The position numbers and the translations under genes are program-made. 64,000 nt of DNA from the NCBI GenBank assembly GCA_011364985.1, contig RDOC01000003.1, positions 62,001 through 126,000 of the forward strand. Direction: 5' to 3'. Shown here in pieces: positions 37,698 through 47,283 of this stretch (position 1 is its first letter; every line of letters starts with the position of its first letter). This stretch comes from Candidatus Thorarchaeota archaeon. Lineage in GTDB: Archaea; Asgardarchaeota; Thorarchaeia; Thorarchaeales; Thorarchaeaceae. The notes under the pieces are model-generated. The model was not told the origin of the DNA. It made no database searches and saw only the letters and a program-made list of their open reading frames with translations.

Positions 37698-39893
37698 TTG
37701 GTCGAAATCGTACTCAAAGTAACGGAAGCGGAACATCGAGACATTGGTAGGTTCATTGTACGTATAGATGCTATGTCCATGGAAAAACTAGGAGTCAGGA
37801 CAGGTGATATAATCCAGATCAAGGGAAAGAAGATCACGGCAGCTATTGCTTGGCCTGCCTATCAGGGTGACAAGGGAAGAGAGATAATCCGAATGGACGG
37901 CCGTATTCGAAGAAATGCGGGAGTTTCTCTTAGCGAAAAAGTCGCTGTTGCACGTGCAAATGAAGAACCAGCACGTAATGTGACCTTAGCGCCCACGTCA
38001 GTACCAATTCGTCCGGAGCCCAGATTTGAGGAGTTTGTTAAGCGAAAGCTGTTAAACTGCCCTGTTACTCTGAATGATACAGTATTCATTCCGATTCTTG
38101 GTAGAGCGATACCATTCAAAGTCACTTCAATAAAGCCAGCTGGAACTGTCGTTGTACAGCATTCTACAATGCTAACGATTGCTGAGAAGCCAACCGGAGA
38201 TATAATCAGTACTTCACAAGTGACATACGAAGAAATTGGAGGGCTCTCTGATGCAATTCAACGCATTAGAGAGATGGTAGAGCTTCCGATGAAACATCCA
38301 GAGATCTTCAAGAGATTAGGAATTGACCCGCCCCGAGGCCTCATCTTGCATGGGCCTCCTGGGACTGGCAAGACATTACTGGCAAAAGCCGTGGCGACGG
38401 AATCAGAGGCGAATTTTGTCCATATTAACGGGCCAGAGATTATGTCCAAGTTCTACGGTGAATCAGAACAGAAACTCAGGAAGATATTCGAAGAGGCAGA
38501 AGAAAACGCTCCCAGTATTATTTTCATTGACGAGTTGGACGCCATTGCACCAAAGCGTGAAGACGTTCAAGGAGAAGTCGAACGAAGGGTTGTTGCACAG
38601 CTTTTGGCCACCATGGATGGGCTGAAGACTCGTGGTCAGGTCATTGTAATCGGTGCGACGAATCGTGTAAATGCTCTCGACCCAGCCCTTAGACGTCCTG
38701 GAAGATTCGATAGAGAAATCGAGATTGGTGTTCCTGATGAGATTGGTCGCCTTCAGATACTACAAATTCATTCAAGAGGAATGCCACTCACATCCGAGGG
38801 GGACAAGGCGGTAAACCTCCAGAACCTCGCGAACACAACTCATGGTTTTGTAGGGGCGGATCTTCATGCCCTCTGCAGAGAAGCGGCTATGAAAGCCCTG
38901 AGAAGATATCTTCCCCAAATCAACCTAGAAGAGGAAGAGATTCCTGAAGAAGTGCTGGAGGAACTTGAGGTAAACAACGATGATTTCGTTGGAGCCCTGC
39001 GGGAAATCCAACCATCCGCGGTTAGGGAAGTATTCATCGAGATTCCTAATGTGAAGTGGGAAGATATTGGTGGACTAGAGGACATCAAACAGAAGTTGAT
39101 TGAAGTTGTTGAATGGCCCCTAAAGAAACCAGAATCATTCAGACGAGTAGGAATCACACCACCAAAAGGAGTATTGATTTGGGGTCCTCCGGGATGTGGA
39201 AAGACACTACTTGCCAAGGCAGTAGCAACCGAGTCGGAAGCAAATTTCATCAGCGTGAAAGGACCCGAATTGCTTTCAAAATGGGTTGGCGAGAGTGAGA
39301 AAGCAATTCGAGAGGTGTTCAGAAAGGCAAGAACAGCTGCGCCAGCAATAATATTCTTCGATGAGATTGACGCGCTAGCACCAATTCGAGGCAGAATCTC
39401 TGGAGATAGCGGTGTATCTGAGCGAGTCATGAGCCAATTGCTTACCGAGATGGATGGTCTTGAATCCATGAAAGATATTGTGGTACTTGCTGCAACAAAC
39501 CGCCCAAGACTCATTGACAGGGCTTTGCTTAGAAAGGGTCGTTTTGATCGCCACGTGAGAGTACGCCCTCCAAATGCTGATGGGCGAAGAGAGATATTCG
39601 AGATATATACGAGGGAAATGCCACTTGATGCAGACATCTCAATTAATAAGCTTGTACAGCTGACAGAGGGCTATACTGGAGGCGATATCGAATCCCTCTG
39701 CAAAGAAGCGGGGATGCATGCCCTAAGAGAGGACCTCCAAATCGAAATCGTATCATGGAGGCATTTTGACGCAGCCCTAAAGGAAACACCCCCATCTGTC
39801 ACTCCTGCAGACTTGGCAGAATATGACAAGATCGAGGAGGAATTCCAAAGAGCAGCTGCACAACCCATTGAGGCGCCGCCTGGATACATCTAA
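37698..39893 (+). CDS. cdc48: CDC48/VCP-type double AAA+ ATPase
   Basis: Two Walker A ([16 protein letters not shown]), SRH motifs, N-domain; TTG start. Confidence 0.96.
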   Translation: MVEIVLKVTEAEHRDIGRFIVRIDAMSMEKLGVRTGDIIQIKGKKITAAIAWPAYQGDKGREIIRMDGRIRRNAGVSLSEKVAVARANEEPARNVTLAPTSVPIRPEPRFEEFVKRKLLNCPVTLNDTVFIPILGRAIPFKVTSIKPAGTVVVQHSTMLTIAEKPTGDIISTSQVTYEEIGGLSDAIQRIREMVELPMKHPEIFKRLGIDPPRGLILHGPPGTGKTLLAKAVATESEANFVHINGPEIMSKFYGESEQKLRKIFEEAEENAPSIIFIDELDAIAPKREDVQGEVERRVVAQLLATMDGLKTRGQVIVIGATNRVNALDPALRRPGRFDREIEIGVPDEIGRLQILQIHSRGMPLTSEGDKAVNLQNLANTTHGFVGADLHALCREAAMKALRRYLPQINLEEEEIPEEVLEELEVNNDDFVGALREIQPSAVREVFIEIPNVKWEDIGGLEDIKQKLIEVVEWPLKKPESFRRVGITPPKGVLIWGPPGCGKTLLAKAVATESEANFISVKGPELLSKWVGESEKAIREVFRKARTAAPAIIFFDEIDALAPIRGRISGDSGVSERVMSQLLTEMDGLESMKDIVVLAATNRPRLIDRALLRKGRFDRHVRVRPPNADGRREIFEIYTREMPLDADISINKLVQLTEGYTGGDIESLCKEAGMHALREDLQIEIVSWRHFDAALKETPPSVTPADLAEYDKIEEEFQRAAAQPIEAPPGYI

Positions 39894-39906
39894 GGAAGTG
39901 ATTGTG

Positions 39907-40167
39907 ATGACAACGTGGAGTATCATGCCTCTCAGAAATATCATCATCGAGATTCTAAAGAAACGTCGAGGCGTAATCCTTGATGATGAGCTACAAAGGG
40001 CATTGAAGAAAGAACTCGGCGATGAACCAAGTGAAGCGGAGCTAAACTCTGCACTCATGCAGCTTGAGATTAACGGGCTTGTTCATGTAAGTCAAATCAC
40101 AAAGACAAAGAGACGAATCGAAGTCATTACAGATGCCCATGAGTTCCTCGCTGTTGATGAAGACTAG
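39907..40167 (+). CDS. Small winged-helix-like protein
   Basis: 86 aa MTTWSIMPLRNIIIEILKKRRGVILDDELQRAL...INGLVHVSQI. Confidence 0.65.
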   Translation: MTTWSIMPLRNIIIEILKKRRGVILDDELQRALKKELGDEPSEAELNSALMQLEINGLVHVSQITKTKRRIEVITDAHEFLAVDED

Positions 40168-40193
40168 AAGTAGGTTCAAGAGGAGACAATTAC

Positions 40194-40655
40194 ATGGCCG
40201 GCAAACGAGTACTGGCTGCTGGCAAATTCGACATCCTTCATTTGGGTCACTTAGCCTATTTAGAGCAGGCCAGACAGCTTGCTGGTGATGATGGAGAACT
40301 CATCGTTGTGATAGCGCTAGATAAGATCATAGAAAGTGAACGAGGAGCACCTCCAGTCTTCCCTGCAGAGCAAAGACGCCGCTTAGTAGAAAGCTTGGGT
40401 ATTGTCGATAAGGCGATTATTGGTTATGACACCACAGACCACACCCGAATCGTAGTAGATACAAATCCGGATATCGTTGCCCTTGGTTATGATCAATACA
40501 CGGATATTGATGCCTTGGAAGCTGCCTTTAGAACAGAGAGAATGAATACGAGAGTCATTCGGCTTGAGAAGAAGGAAGCAAATGGACTATGCTCTTCAAC
40601 ACTCATTCGAAAGAGGATAATTGACTACTACAGAGAGAATGGGCGGCCAAGATAG
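40194..40655 (+). CDS. Cytidylyltransferase-like / FAD synthetase (RibL-like)
   Basis: GKFDILHLGHLAYLEQA, LGYDQYTD, CSSTLIRKRI. Confidence 0.85.
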   Translation: MAGKRVLAAGKFDILHLGHLAYLEQARQLAGDDGELIVVIALDKIIESERGAPPVFPAEQRRRLVESLGIVDKAIIGYDTTDHTRIVVDTNPDIVALGYDQYTDIDALEAAFRTERMNTRVIRLEKKEANGLCSSTLIRKRIIDYYRENGRPR

Positions 40656-40659
40656 ATTC

Positions 40660-42048
40660 CTAGAGTACTAGTTCTCCACGGTCTCTCGCTGCTTGAATCA
40701 TCAGTTGTTTTCGTTCTCTGCGATCAAAGGTCTTCTTCCAGATGAAATATGCAACTCCAGCGAGAAGCACCAGAAAAAGCATTCCAAGCAGAGTCCACCA
40801 TCCATAGGGAAAATGTGAAAAGAAGTCCGGCAGAGGACCGTTTATGAAGTAAGGCCAGTTACAGATTGCACCAAATGCATAGAGTAGACCAACTAGGGTT
40901 ATCAACTTGAGATAGCCGATCATATGCTCGTCCTTTTCAAAGAGAAATACAACCAAGGCGAGCCACATCAGATACCAAGGCATGACCCATCTAAATAGGA
41001 ACAGGATTCCTGGCAATATATAGATATAGAACGGCCTTAGCAACTTGATTTTATCCCACCAACCTGCATCCAGGAATTCCCGCTTGGATGGCAAGTACGG
41101 TTTTATGGTGAACAGAATAAAGACTGCGAAGATGATGAAAGGTATCAGTGCTGGAGGCCACATGTAGTAGTTGTCAAGATTGCCCATTGCGAAGTCCTGA
41201 GTCGCGAAGAAGAGGCCCGGATAGAGAGGATTGACTATGAATGAGCTATACGAGGACGTGTTTAGAAAATGCGAAACTAGGGAATCGAAATTCGCTCCAA
41301 GAAAGGCGAATGGGATTATTGTGAGAAGTGTAGATGCAAAGAACCAAATAATGGATATCGGCGAAGTCAGGAATAAAATGGGCAGGGCAACAATGGAATA
41401 GATCTTGGTCTGTACCGAGAGCCCGAGAGTAAACATGGCTTTTCCATATTGTTTCTCTTCACGTAACACCAAAGCCATCAGTAACAGGCAATCAACAATT
41501 GGCTCTAGCTTGCCGCCTCCGGCGGAGAGCATTAGTCCGTAGATGTAGTACCCACCGACAAACAGTCTGGCCCATTTCTTAGTATAAATACGTTCTTTCA
41601 GCAGTATCGCAATTAGTACAAGATTAAGATTGAAGACCAGCACGAGTAGGAAGTTCAACCATAAGGGTTGCAGTCCTCCCTGACCAGGGTAGAGAAACGT
41701 CGCTATCGCGAAAAAGATCAGACCGAAGACCGGATATTCATAGGTGATGTTGCCTAGGTAATCTGGTAGCGTATGCAGACCATCATTGTAGTCCCATTCA
41801 GGGGGCAAAGCTGCTGCAAGCTCGTGATCATTGTAGTTGTAGACCGTAAAGCCATAAATCCAGAAGGCCTCCCCATACATCTCATTACGATTCCGGTCTC
41901 TCTGAATGACTATCGTGTGTGCAATAGGTATTGCTATCATTGAGATGATGAGACTCAGGACGAGATACTTCCGATACTGGTAAATCGTAAGAGATATCGC
42001 ACTGAGCATTGAAACACCGCCAAACCATGCTTGGACTGAGAGGCGCAT
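40660..42048 (-). CDS. Polytopic GT-C-like glycosyltransferase
   Basis: About 10 hydrophobic segments; NITYEYPVFGL, GKLEPIVDCLLLMAL, WVMPWYLMWLAL. Confidence 0.6.
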   Translation of the reverse strand: MRLSVQAWFGGVSMLSAISLTIYQYRKYLVLSLIISMIAIPIAHTIVIQRDRNRNEMYGEAFWIYGFTVYNYNDHELAAALPPEWDYNDGLHTLPDYLGNITYEYPVFGLIFFAIATFLYPGQGGLQPLWLNFLLVLVFNLNLVLIAILLKERIYTKKWARLFVGGYYIYGLMLSAGGGKLEPIVDCLLLMALVLREEKQYGKAMFTLGLSVQTKIYSIVALPILFLTSPISIIWFFASTLLTIIPFAFLGANFDSLVSHFLNTSSYSSFIVNPLYPGLFFATQDFAMGNLDNYYMWPPALIPFIIFAVFILFTIKPYLPSKREFLDAGWWDKIKLLRPFYIYILPGILFLFRWVMPWYLMWLALVVFLFEKDEHMIGYLKLITLVGLLYAFGAICNWPYFINGPLPDFFSHFPYGWWTLLGMLFLVLLAGVAYFIWKKTFDRRERKQLMIQAARDRGELVL

Positions 42049-42109
42049 TTAGAACATAATTAACCTTGTGGCACGAAAGCACATCCAGTATATAATCACT
42101 CGTAATAGG

Positions 42110-43999
42110 TTAGGAAAGATAGGTGGGACAGGGCCATGAATTGCATTCAAGACAGTTCACACATTTGTTTTGGTTGACAGAAATCTTTCCCAGTTCCAGA
42201 GAGAGAGCGTTTTGAGGACACTGAGGGACACAAGAACCACAGGCTTGGCACAACATGGCACGTCTGATGGTGCGTTCAACTTGTTCAGCAAGAGATTCAA
42301 CCTCTTTTTCGTCATCACCCCTCACGACGAGAGACCCTGATGAGAAGATAAGAATGCTGCTGGATCCTGATGTGCTGCGTAGGGCACCTAGTTCTTCGGA
42401 ACACCTAGTCTTCCCGAAGATAGGTAGAAGCTCAGCGATTCTCTCAAGATCCAATCCACTTGGAAATTGACCCTCAATAGAATATCCTGCTGATGTACAT
42501 GGGGCTACTCCTTTTGTGATGGTCAGTTTCAGCTCATCAGCGGGTCCGGGACGGTCAGGAGCAATGTCAATGCCAAGCTTCTGTGCAAGCTTCATTTGAC
42601 CTTGGGGTATTCGTTTCCATCTCCAAAAACCGAAATCGACCCACTCCTTTGGAAAACCAAAACGGTCAGCCCAAGAATACATAGAACTGGCCCACCGTTC
42701 ATACAACTCAGGATGAGTGGATTTCAAACTCTCAAACTCGGAGAGAGGCGAAGAGGGGCATAGATAACAGCCCATCCGATGATAGCCTTTATTGTATGAG
42801 GGGTTGAATGAAGATTTCTCTCGAAATATGTAGAGCCATACTTCCAATGCATTCCAGTTTCTAATTGGATTGGCTGAGGTCTGACCTGGAACCCAAGGAT
42901 TGGAGGTTACTCGAGGCTCTATAGACCGCTGGAAAGACTCTAGGCGTCGCTGACCCATGAAGCTAAGAGAAGACCCACCCATTTGCTCACTTATGGAAGT
43001 TGCTGCAGGACCAAGTTTGAGAATCTTGCAGCACCAGCGGAAGTCTCGTGCAGGAGGCCCAAAGCTAGCGATAGATTCCCAATATTGATTGCCGCTCTCT
43101 TGGCCTAGAATGCGTGCAGCTCTTTCCTCTGCAAAGGAATGGATGTAGTCAATGGTTTCAGGAAGCTCCAGTCCTGTATCCACAAAGAATAGAGGAGGAC
43201 TGAACCCGAGCGCCTTTTCCACAAGGAGGTATGTGGCAAGAGAGTCTTTGCCACCGCTAAACCCAACGACCACCGGGAAATCTCCCTTTTCGGCAGTTCG
43301 CTTGATGAAAGAAACTGCTTCATGTTCTATCTCTTGGAGGCCGTCTTCATTTGCTATGACCGCTTTGTCCCAAGAGGAGGGTGTTTGGATTACTAGCGAT
43401 TTAGAGGGCTCCGCCACTTCTCGGATTTTTACGGCAAACCCCTTTGTCGCCTTGGCCATTTTCCTTCCGTTCATTCGAGCAATTCCAACGGCAACGACAT
43501 CACCATCTGAGTTGATGACCCAAACTTCGTCGTTCTCTTCTATGCCTGAATCACAGCCTGCAATCCCCGGGAGCATCAGGTTTGCTCCATCTAGGAGATA
43601 CTTGAGGACGCCCTCTTTCATGGAAACCCATTTCTGCTTAGACAAGTGACCAATTCTCTTCGCTCCTTCCAGAGTGAGAAGAAAGACGTATTGATGAGTT
43701 GGAATTTCGAATCGCAATCGACCAATGATTTGGCCTCCTGCAATGACCTCGAACATGGTATCTAGAGAAGGGATCTTGTTCAGAACTATTGTAGTGTCGA
43801 TAGGGAGAAGGGCAGGACCAACACCATCGCCAAATTGCGCATCAATAGCAGTCCTCGCCTGTGCAAGATGACCATCCATCGCAGGGAAAGGGTCGCCAGG
43901 AGGAGAGATATCAACTTCGCGAGAGGGAGTCCCGCATATGTTGCATTTAGTGGGAGAGATTCGGGGAACATTGCATGTATCACACCAGTAGAACCTAAT
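42110..43999 (-). CDS. PAPS-reductase-like / PUA / 4Fe-4S ferredoxin fusion with N-terminal zinc ribbon
   Basis: VVGFSGGKDSLATYLL, CKILKLGPA, C-terminal CQACGSCVPQCP...CVNCLECNSWPCP; N-terminal (M)RFYWCDTCNVPRISPTKCNICGTP upstream of track ATG. Confidence 0.85.
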   Translation of the reverse strand: MRFYWCDTCNVPRISPTKCNICGTPSREVDISPPGDPFPAMDGHLAQARTAIDAQFGDGVGPALLPIDTTIVLNKIPSLDTMFEVIAGGQIIGRLRFEIPTHQYVFLLTLEGAKRIGHLSKQKWVSMKEGVLKYLLDGANLMLPGIAGCDSGIEENDEVWVINSDGDVVAVGIARMNGRKMAKATKGFAVKIREVAEPSKSLVIQTPSSWDKAVIANEDGLQEIEHEAVSFIKRTAEKGDFPVVVGFSGGKDSLATYLLVEKALGFSPPLFFVDTGLELPETIDYIHSFAEERAARILGQESGNQYWESIASFGPPARDFRWCCKILKLGPAATSISEQMGGSSLSFMGQRRLESFQRSIEPRVTSNPWVPGQTSANPIRNWNALEVWLYIFREKSSFNPSYNKGYHRMGCYLCPSSPLSEFESLKSTHPELYERWASSMYSWADRFGFPKEWVDFGFWRWKRIPQGQMKLAQKLGIDIAPDRPGPADELKLTITKGVAPCTSAGYSIEGQFPSGLDLERIAELLPIFGKTRCSEELGALRSTSGSSSILIFSSGSLVVRGDDEKEVESLAEQVERTIRRAMLCQACGSCVPQCPQNALSLELGKISVNQNKCVNCLECNSWPCPTYLS

Positions 44000-44169
44000 C
44001 TTCGTGAGGTATGGAGCATGCCCTCTCCTGAATCTTCTGTGAGGCTTTTTCCGTTTTGTCAGTTTGGTACATCTCCAGTAATAGCGGGCATGGTTGTTTT
44101 GGCATTACTTGTAATTTGGCCAATAAAAGCGTCGATGTGGCTGCAATAGCGAGAAATCATGCAGCGCTG

Positions 44170-45960
44170 TCAGTATAGTTCGAGTTTCTCAAGTTGCTCC
44201 TTGGAAGGCTGTCCATCCGAGTCCCAACCACGCAAACGATAGTATTCGGGAAGCATTGTCTCGAGATGCACAACACGATTTCTTGATCCGCCCTCTGGAA
44301 GTGGTTTGAAGAATCTTGGTGGTAGTGTATCATCCTTTGAGCTGAATCCTTCCCTCTGATTAAAGAGACGCTCTACATTCCAGATACGTTCTCCTATTGT
44401 CAGAAGGGCGTTACCATCTATGGGTAATCCGGTTGCCGATGCGGCCATTTCCGCGTAATCATCAACCGACCAAGCAAAGTTGGTGAAGCGACACAGCACC
44501 AATGAGTCCATTGCTGCTGAGAGGTTTTGGTAGAGAATGACTAAGCCAGCCTTCCCTTGGGTCCGGTCTCGGTCAACAATGACAGGCGATCCAAGAATCT
44601 CAGGACCAATCATGTAGGAGCGGAGATGACATCCACCTCGATTTGAGGTTGCATAGCCTAATGCATGCCCTTGGGCCCCTCTGGGGTCATATGCGGGGAT
44701 TTCAAGGCCTTTCACTTGCATCGCCAGTTCTGACATTCCATATCTAGCCGCGAATCGTTTGGATCCTTCAGCCATTTCTGCACCAAGACCGCGTCCATGA
44801 CCAATGTCATCTATGAGGTCTAGTAGACCAGTGGTATCTCCAAAGTGCAGTGATGTATCCAGTGCGCCGCGTTGCACAAGCTCCATAGCGCATCCAATTG
44901 TGCTACCCACAGAAATGGTATCAATACCTAAGAGATTGCAGCGATGGTTTGCAGCAGCAATCCATTCTAAGTCATTAATTCCACACTGGGGCCCAAGTGC
45001 CCAGATTGTCTCGTACTCAGGGCCTCCAACCTCCTCTCCATAGGCTTTGCTAATTCGCCCACACCCAATCGGGCATACATGGCAATTGTATGTGCGGACA
45101 TGTAGCCGCTCCAATAGCTTTTCTCCGGACACGCCTTCGGCGTCATTGAAGGTTCCTTCTTGGAAATTAAAGGTGGGCAACATTCCAAGTTCATTTACTA
45201 CATTGACAAGTACTGCAGTTCCATAGACGGGAAGAGACTTGTCAGTAATGCTGTTCTTTTTGAGCAACAGTCGCACACGTTTCACTCTTTCTGCAAGTTC
45301 TTCAGGATTGGCAACCTCTGTCTTTCCGGTCCCTCGTGCAACAACCGCTTTTAGGTTCTTAGATCCCATTACTGCACCAACGCCGCCACGTCCTGCTGCA
45401 CGATGTTTGTCTGTCATGATAGTCGCCACGAGAGACATGTTTTCGCCTCCAGGTCCAATACAAGAAACCTGAGCATGTGGATCAGTTTCAGCAATCAATA
45501 GATCAGTTGACTCGTAGGTATCTTTCCCCCAAATCTTTGACGCATCTTTGATTTCAGCCACATCATCATTTATCCATAGATAGACGGGATTAGGAGACCT
45601 GCCGGTAATGACTACAGCTGCAATGCCAGAACGTCGAATCTCAGGCCCAAAGTGTCCGCCTGCATGCGAGTCAAGGATGGTCCCTGTAGCTGGAGACTTT
45701 GTTATCACTACGAAACGACCACTTGTGGGTACAGGACTAGCAGTCACAGGTCCAATGGCAAAAATAATCCAGTTGTCAACTGAAAGTGGGTCTAATCCTT
45801 TTGGTAGGTTATCGTACAGAAGCTTCACACCAAGTCCTCGGCCGCCAAGGTACTGTTCATACAGATTCCGAGGCAATGGCTCTCGTCGTATTTTCCCATC
45901 GCTAAGAGAAACATAGAGTAACGAGGTGTCCTCATAATGCAGTGATGAAGTATCAGTCAT
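44170..45960 (-). CDS. aor: Aldehyde:ferredoxin oxidoreductase family (tungsten enzyme)
   Basis: EQYLGGRGLGVKLLYD, AGRGGVGAVMGSKNLKAV, CHVCPIGCGR. Confidence 0.94.
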   Translation of the reverse strand: MTDTSSLHYEDTSLLYVSLSDGKIRREPLPRNLYEQYLGGRGLGVKLLYDNLPKGLDPLSVDNWIIFAIGPVTASPVPTSGRFVVITKSPATGTILDSHAGGHFGPEIRRSGIAAVVITGRSPNPVYLWINDDVAEIKDASKIWGKDTYESTDLLIAETDPHAQVSCIGPGGENMSLVATIMTDKHRAAGRGGVGAVMGSKNLKAVVARGTGKTEVANPEELAERVKRVRLLLKKNSITDKSLPVYGTAVLVNVVNELGMLPTFNFQEGTFNDAEGVSGEKLLERLHVRTYNCHVCPIGCGRISKAYGEEVGGPEYETIWALGPQCGINDLEWIAAANHRCNLLGIDTISVGSTIGCAMELVQRGALDTSLHFGDTTGLLDLIDDIGHGRGLGAEMAEGSKRFAARYGMSELAMQVKGLEIPAYDPRGAQGHALGYATSNRGGCHLRSYMIGPEILGSPVIVDRDRTQGKAGLVILYQNLSAAMDSLVLCRFTNFAWSVDDYAEMAASATGLPIDGNALLTIGERIWNVERLFNQREGFSSKDDTLPPRFFKPLPEGGSRNRVVHLETMLPEYYRLRGWDSDGQPSKEQLEKLELY

Positions 45961-45972
45961 TGTTTTAGCCTC

Positions 45973-46794
45973 CTAATCATTGAATACATTCTCATCTCGA
46001 TGGGGACAAATCAAGCAACGTTCCTTATACCAAAGGAACACATCCTTGGGCTGAGTAGCCATATTTGCTTGTCTACTAGGACATGTCCAGCAGGGCTTAT
46101 CCGGTTCCATCCAAGCATCGCTGTACTGAGCCCATCTGTAATCTTCCACTATAGCTACTCCGGAACTCGTTCCCAGACGACTAGCCCCAGCCTCAATCAT
46201 TTGTAATGCATCCTTGAAGGAACGGATTCCACCTGCAGCCTTTACACCCATGTCTTTGCCAACGGTTTCACGCATGAGACGCACAACATGAGGTGTTGCA
46301 CCCATTGGACCAAACCCAGTTGATGTCTTTACGAAGTCAGCGCCAGCTTCTTTTACTATTAGACAAGCCTTGCGCGTTTCGTCATCTTTCAATAGACCAG
46401 TCTCAAGAATCACTTTAACGTGTGCATCGCCGGAAGCAGCCACGACTGCCTCGATATCTGACTGCACCAGCTCGAAATTCTCTTCTCTCATGGCGCCAAC
46501 ATTCATCACCATGTCAATCTCATGGGCGCCCTGCTTCAATGCTTCCTTTGTTTCGAATGCCTTGGTCTGCGAGAGATTGGCACCGAGTGGAAAGCCCACG
46601 ACACAACATACCTTTACTGACGAATCTCTGAGAAAATCAGCAGCATATTGAACATGTACAGGATTGATGCAGACTGCCCCAAAATTGTAGAGAAGAGCCT
46701 CTTCGCACAGCTGCTTTATCTTGCTGCGCTTCTCAGCAGGTTTCAGCGCAGTATGATCTATCATGCCAGCCAATTCTTCAACCGTGAGGACCAT
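45973..46794 (-). CDS. deoC: Deoxyribose-phosphate aldolase with C-terminal cysteine-rich extension
   Basis: IDHTALKPAEK, VCCVVGFPLGA, DFVKTSTGF, KAAGGIR; then CWTCPSRQ...ERCLICPHRDE. Confidence 0.92.
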   Translation of the reverse strand: MVLTVEELAGMIDHTALKPAEKRSKIKQLCEEALLYNFGAVCINPVHVQYAADFLRDSSVKVCCVVGFPLGANLSQTKAFETKEALKQGAHEIDMVMNVGAMREENFELVQSDIEAVVAASGDAHVKVILETGLLKDDETRKACLIVKEAGADFVKTSTGFGPMGATPHVVRLMRETVGKDMGVKAAGGIRSFKDALQMIEAGASRLGTSSGVAIVEDYRWAQYSDAWMEPDKPCWTCPSRQANMATQPKDVFLWYKERCLICPHRDENVFND

Positions 46795-46864
46795 TGATGT
46801 GCCTCCAAACGGAACGTTGCGCTATGAGGCACTATTAAGCCTTCGTAAGGGCTTTTAGTGATAA

Positions 46865-47200
46865 CTAACGGGCACCAAGGTAAGATTTGATATCGTCTAG
46901 TACTTCTTTCTGAAGCCGAATTACATCATGGACTTCTATTTCTTCAGCCTCCTTTACAACAGAACTCAATTGCACAACAGTCCCAACTGTTTCCACCTTG
47001 GAGAAGTCAACAGGGAACTCTACTTCAGCACCTTTTACGATAAGCTCTGAACGTGTAGGATTCAAAGCGATTCGGATACTCCTCACGATCCCTATTCTCC
47101 TAGCTCTGCTGTCAAGAACCTCTTTGCCTAGTAATCGCCCAGGCATATTCAGTTCGTAGAGCTCTGCTTCAATACTTGGCATGGCCTCACTAGTCGTCAT
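46865..47200 (-). CDS. PRC-barrel-like hypothetical protein
   Basis: GRLLGKEVLDSRARRIGIVRSIRIAL pattern. Confidence 0.55.
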   Translation of the reverse strand: MTTSEAMPSIEAELYELNMPGRLLGKEVLDSRARRIGIVRSIRIALNPTRSELIVKGAEVEFPVDFSKVETVGTVVQLSSVVKEAEEIEVHDVIRLQKEVLDDIKSYLGAR

Positions 47201-47283
47201 TTATCTTTGGCTCCTTATAACGGAAGGAAGTAGGAGGCTTTTTACAGTGAGTATTATCAAGGAACAGAGCAACTATAGCTGAT

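Noticed and set aside
38864-39637. 257-aa minus-strand ORF opposite cdc48
   Set aside because: Antisense shadow ORF with low-complexity Ser-rich composition; the AAA+ gene on the plus strand is unambiguous.
43786-44019. 77-aa minus-strand ORF MLHTSRRLGS... as a separate gene
   Set aside because: Overlaps in another frame the zinc-ribbon N-terminus of the PAPS-reductase-like gene, which has recognisable CxxC motifs.
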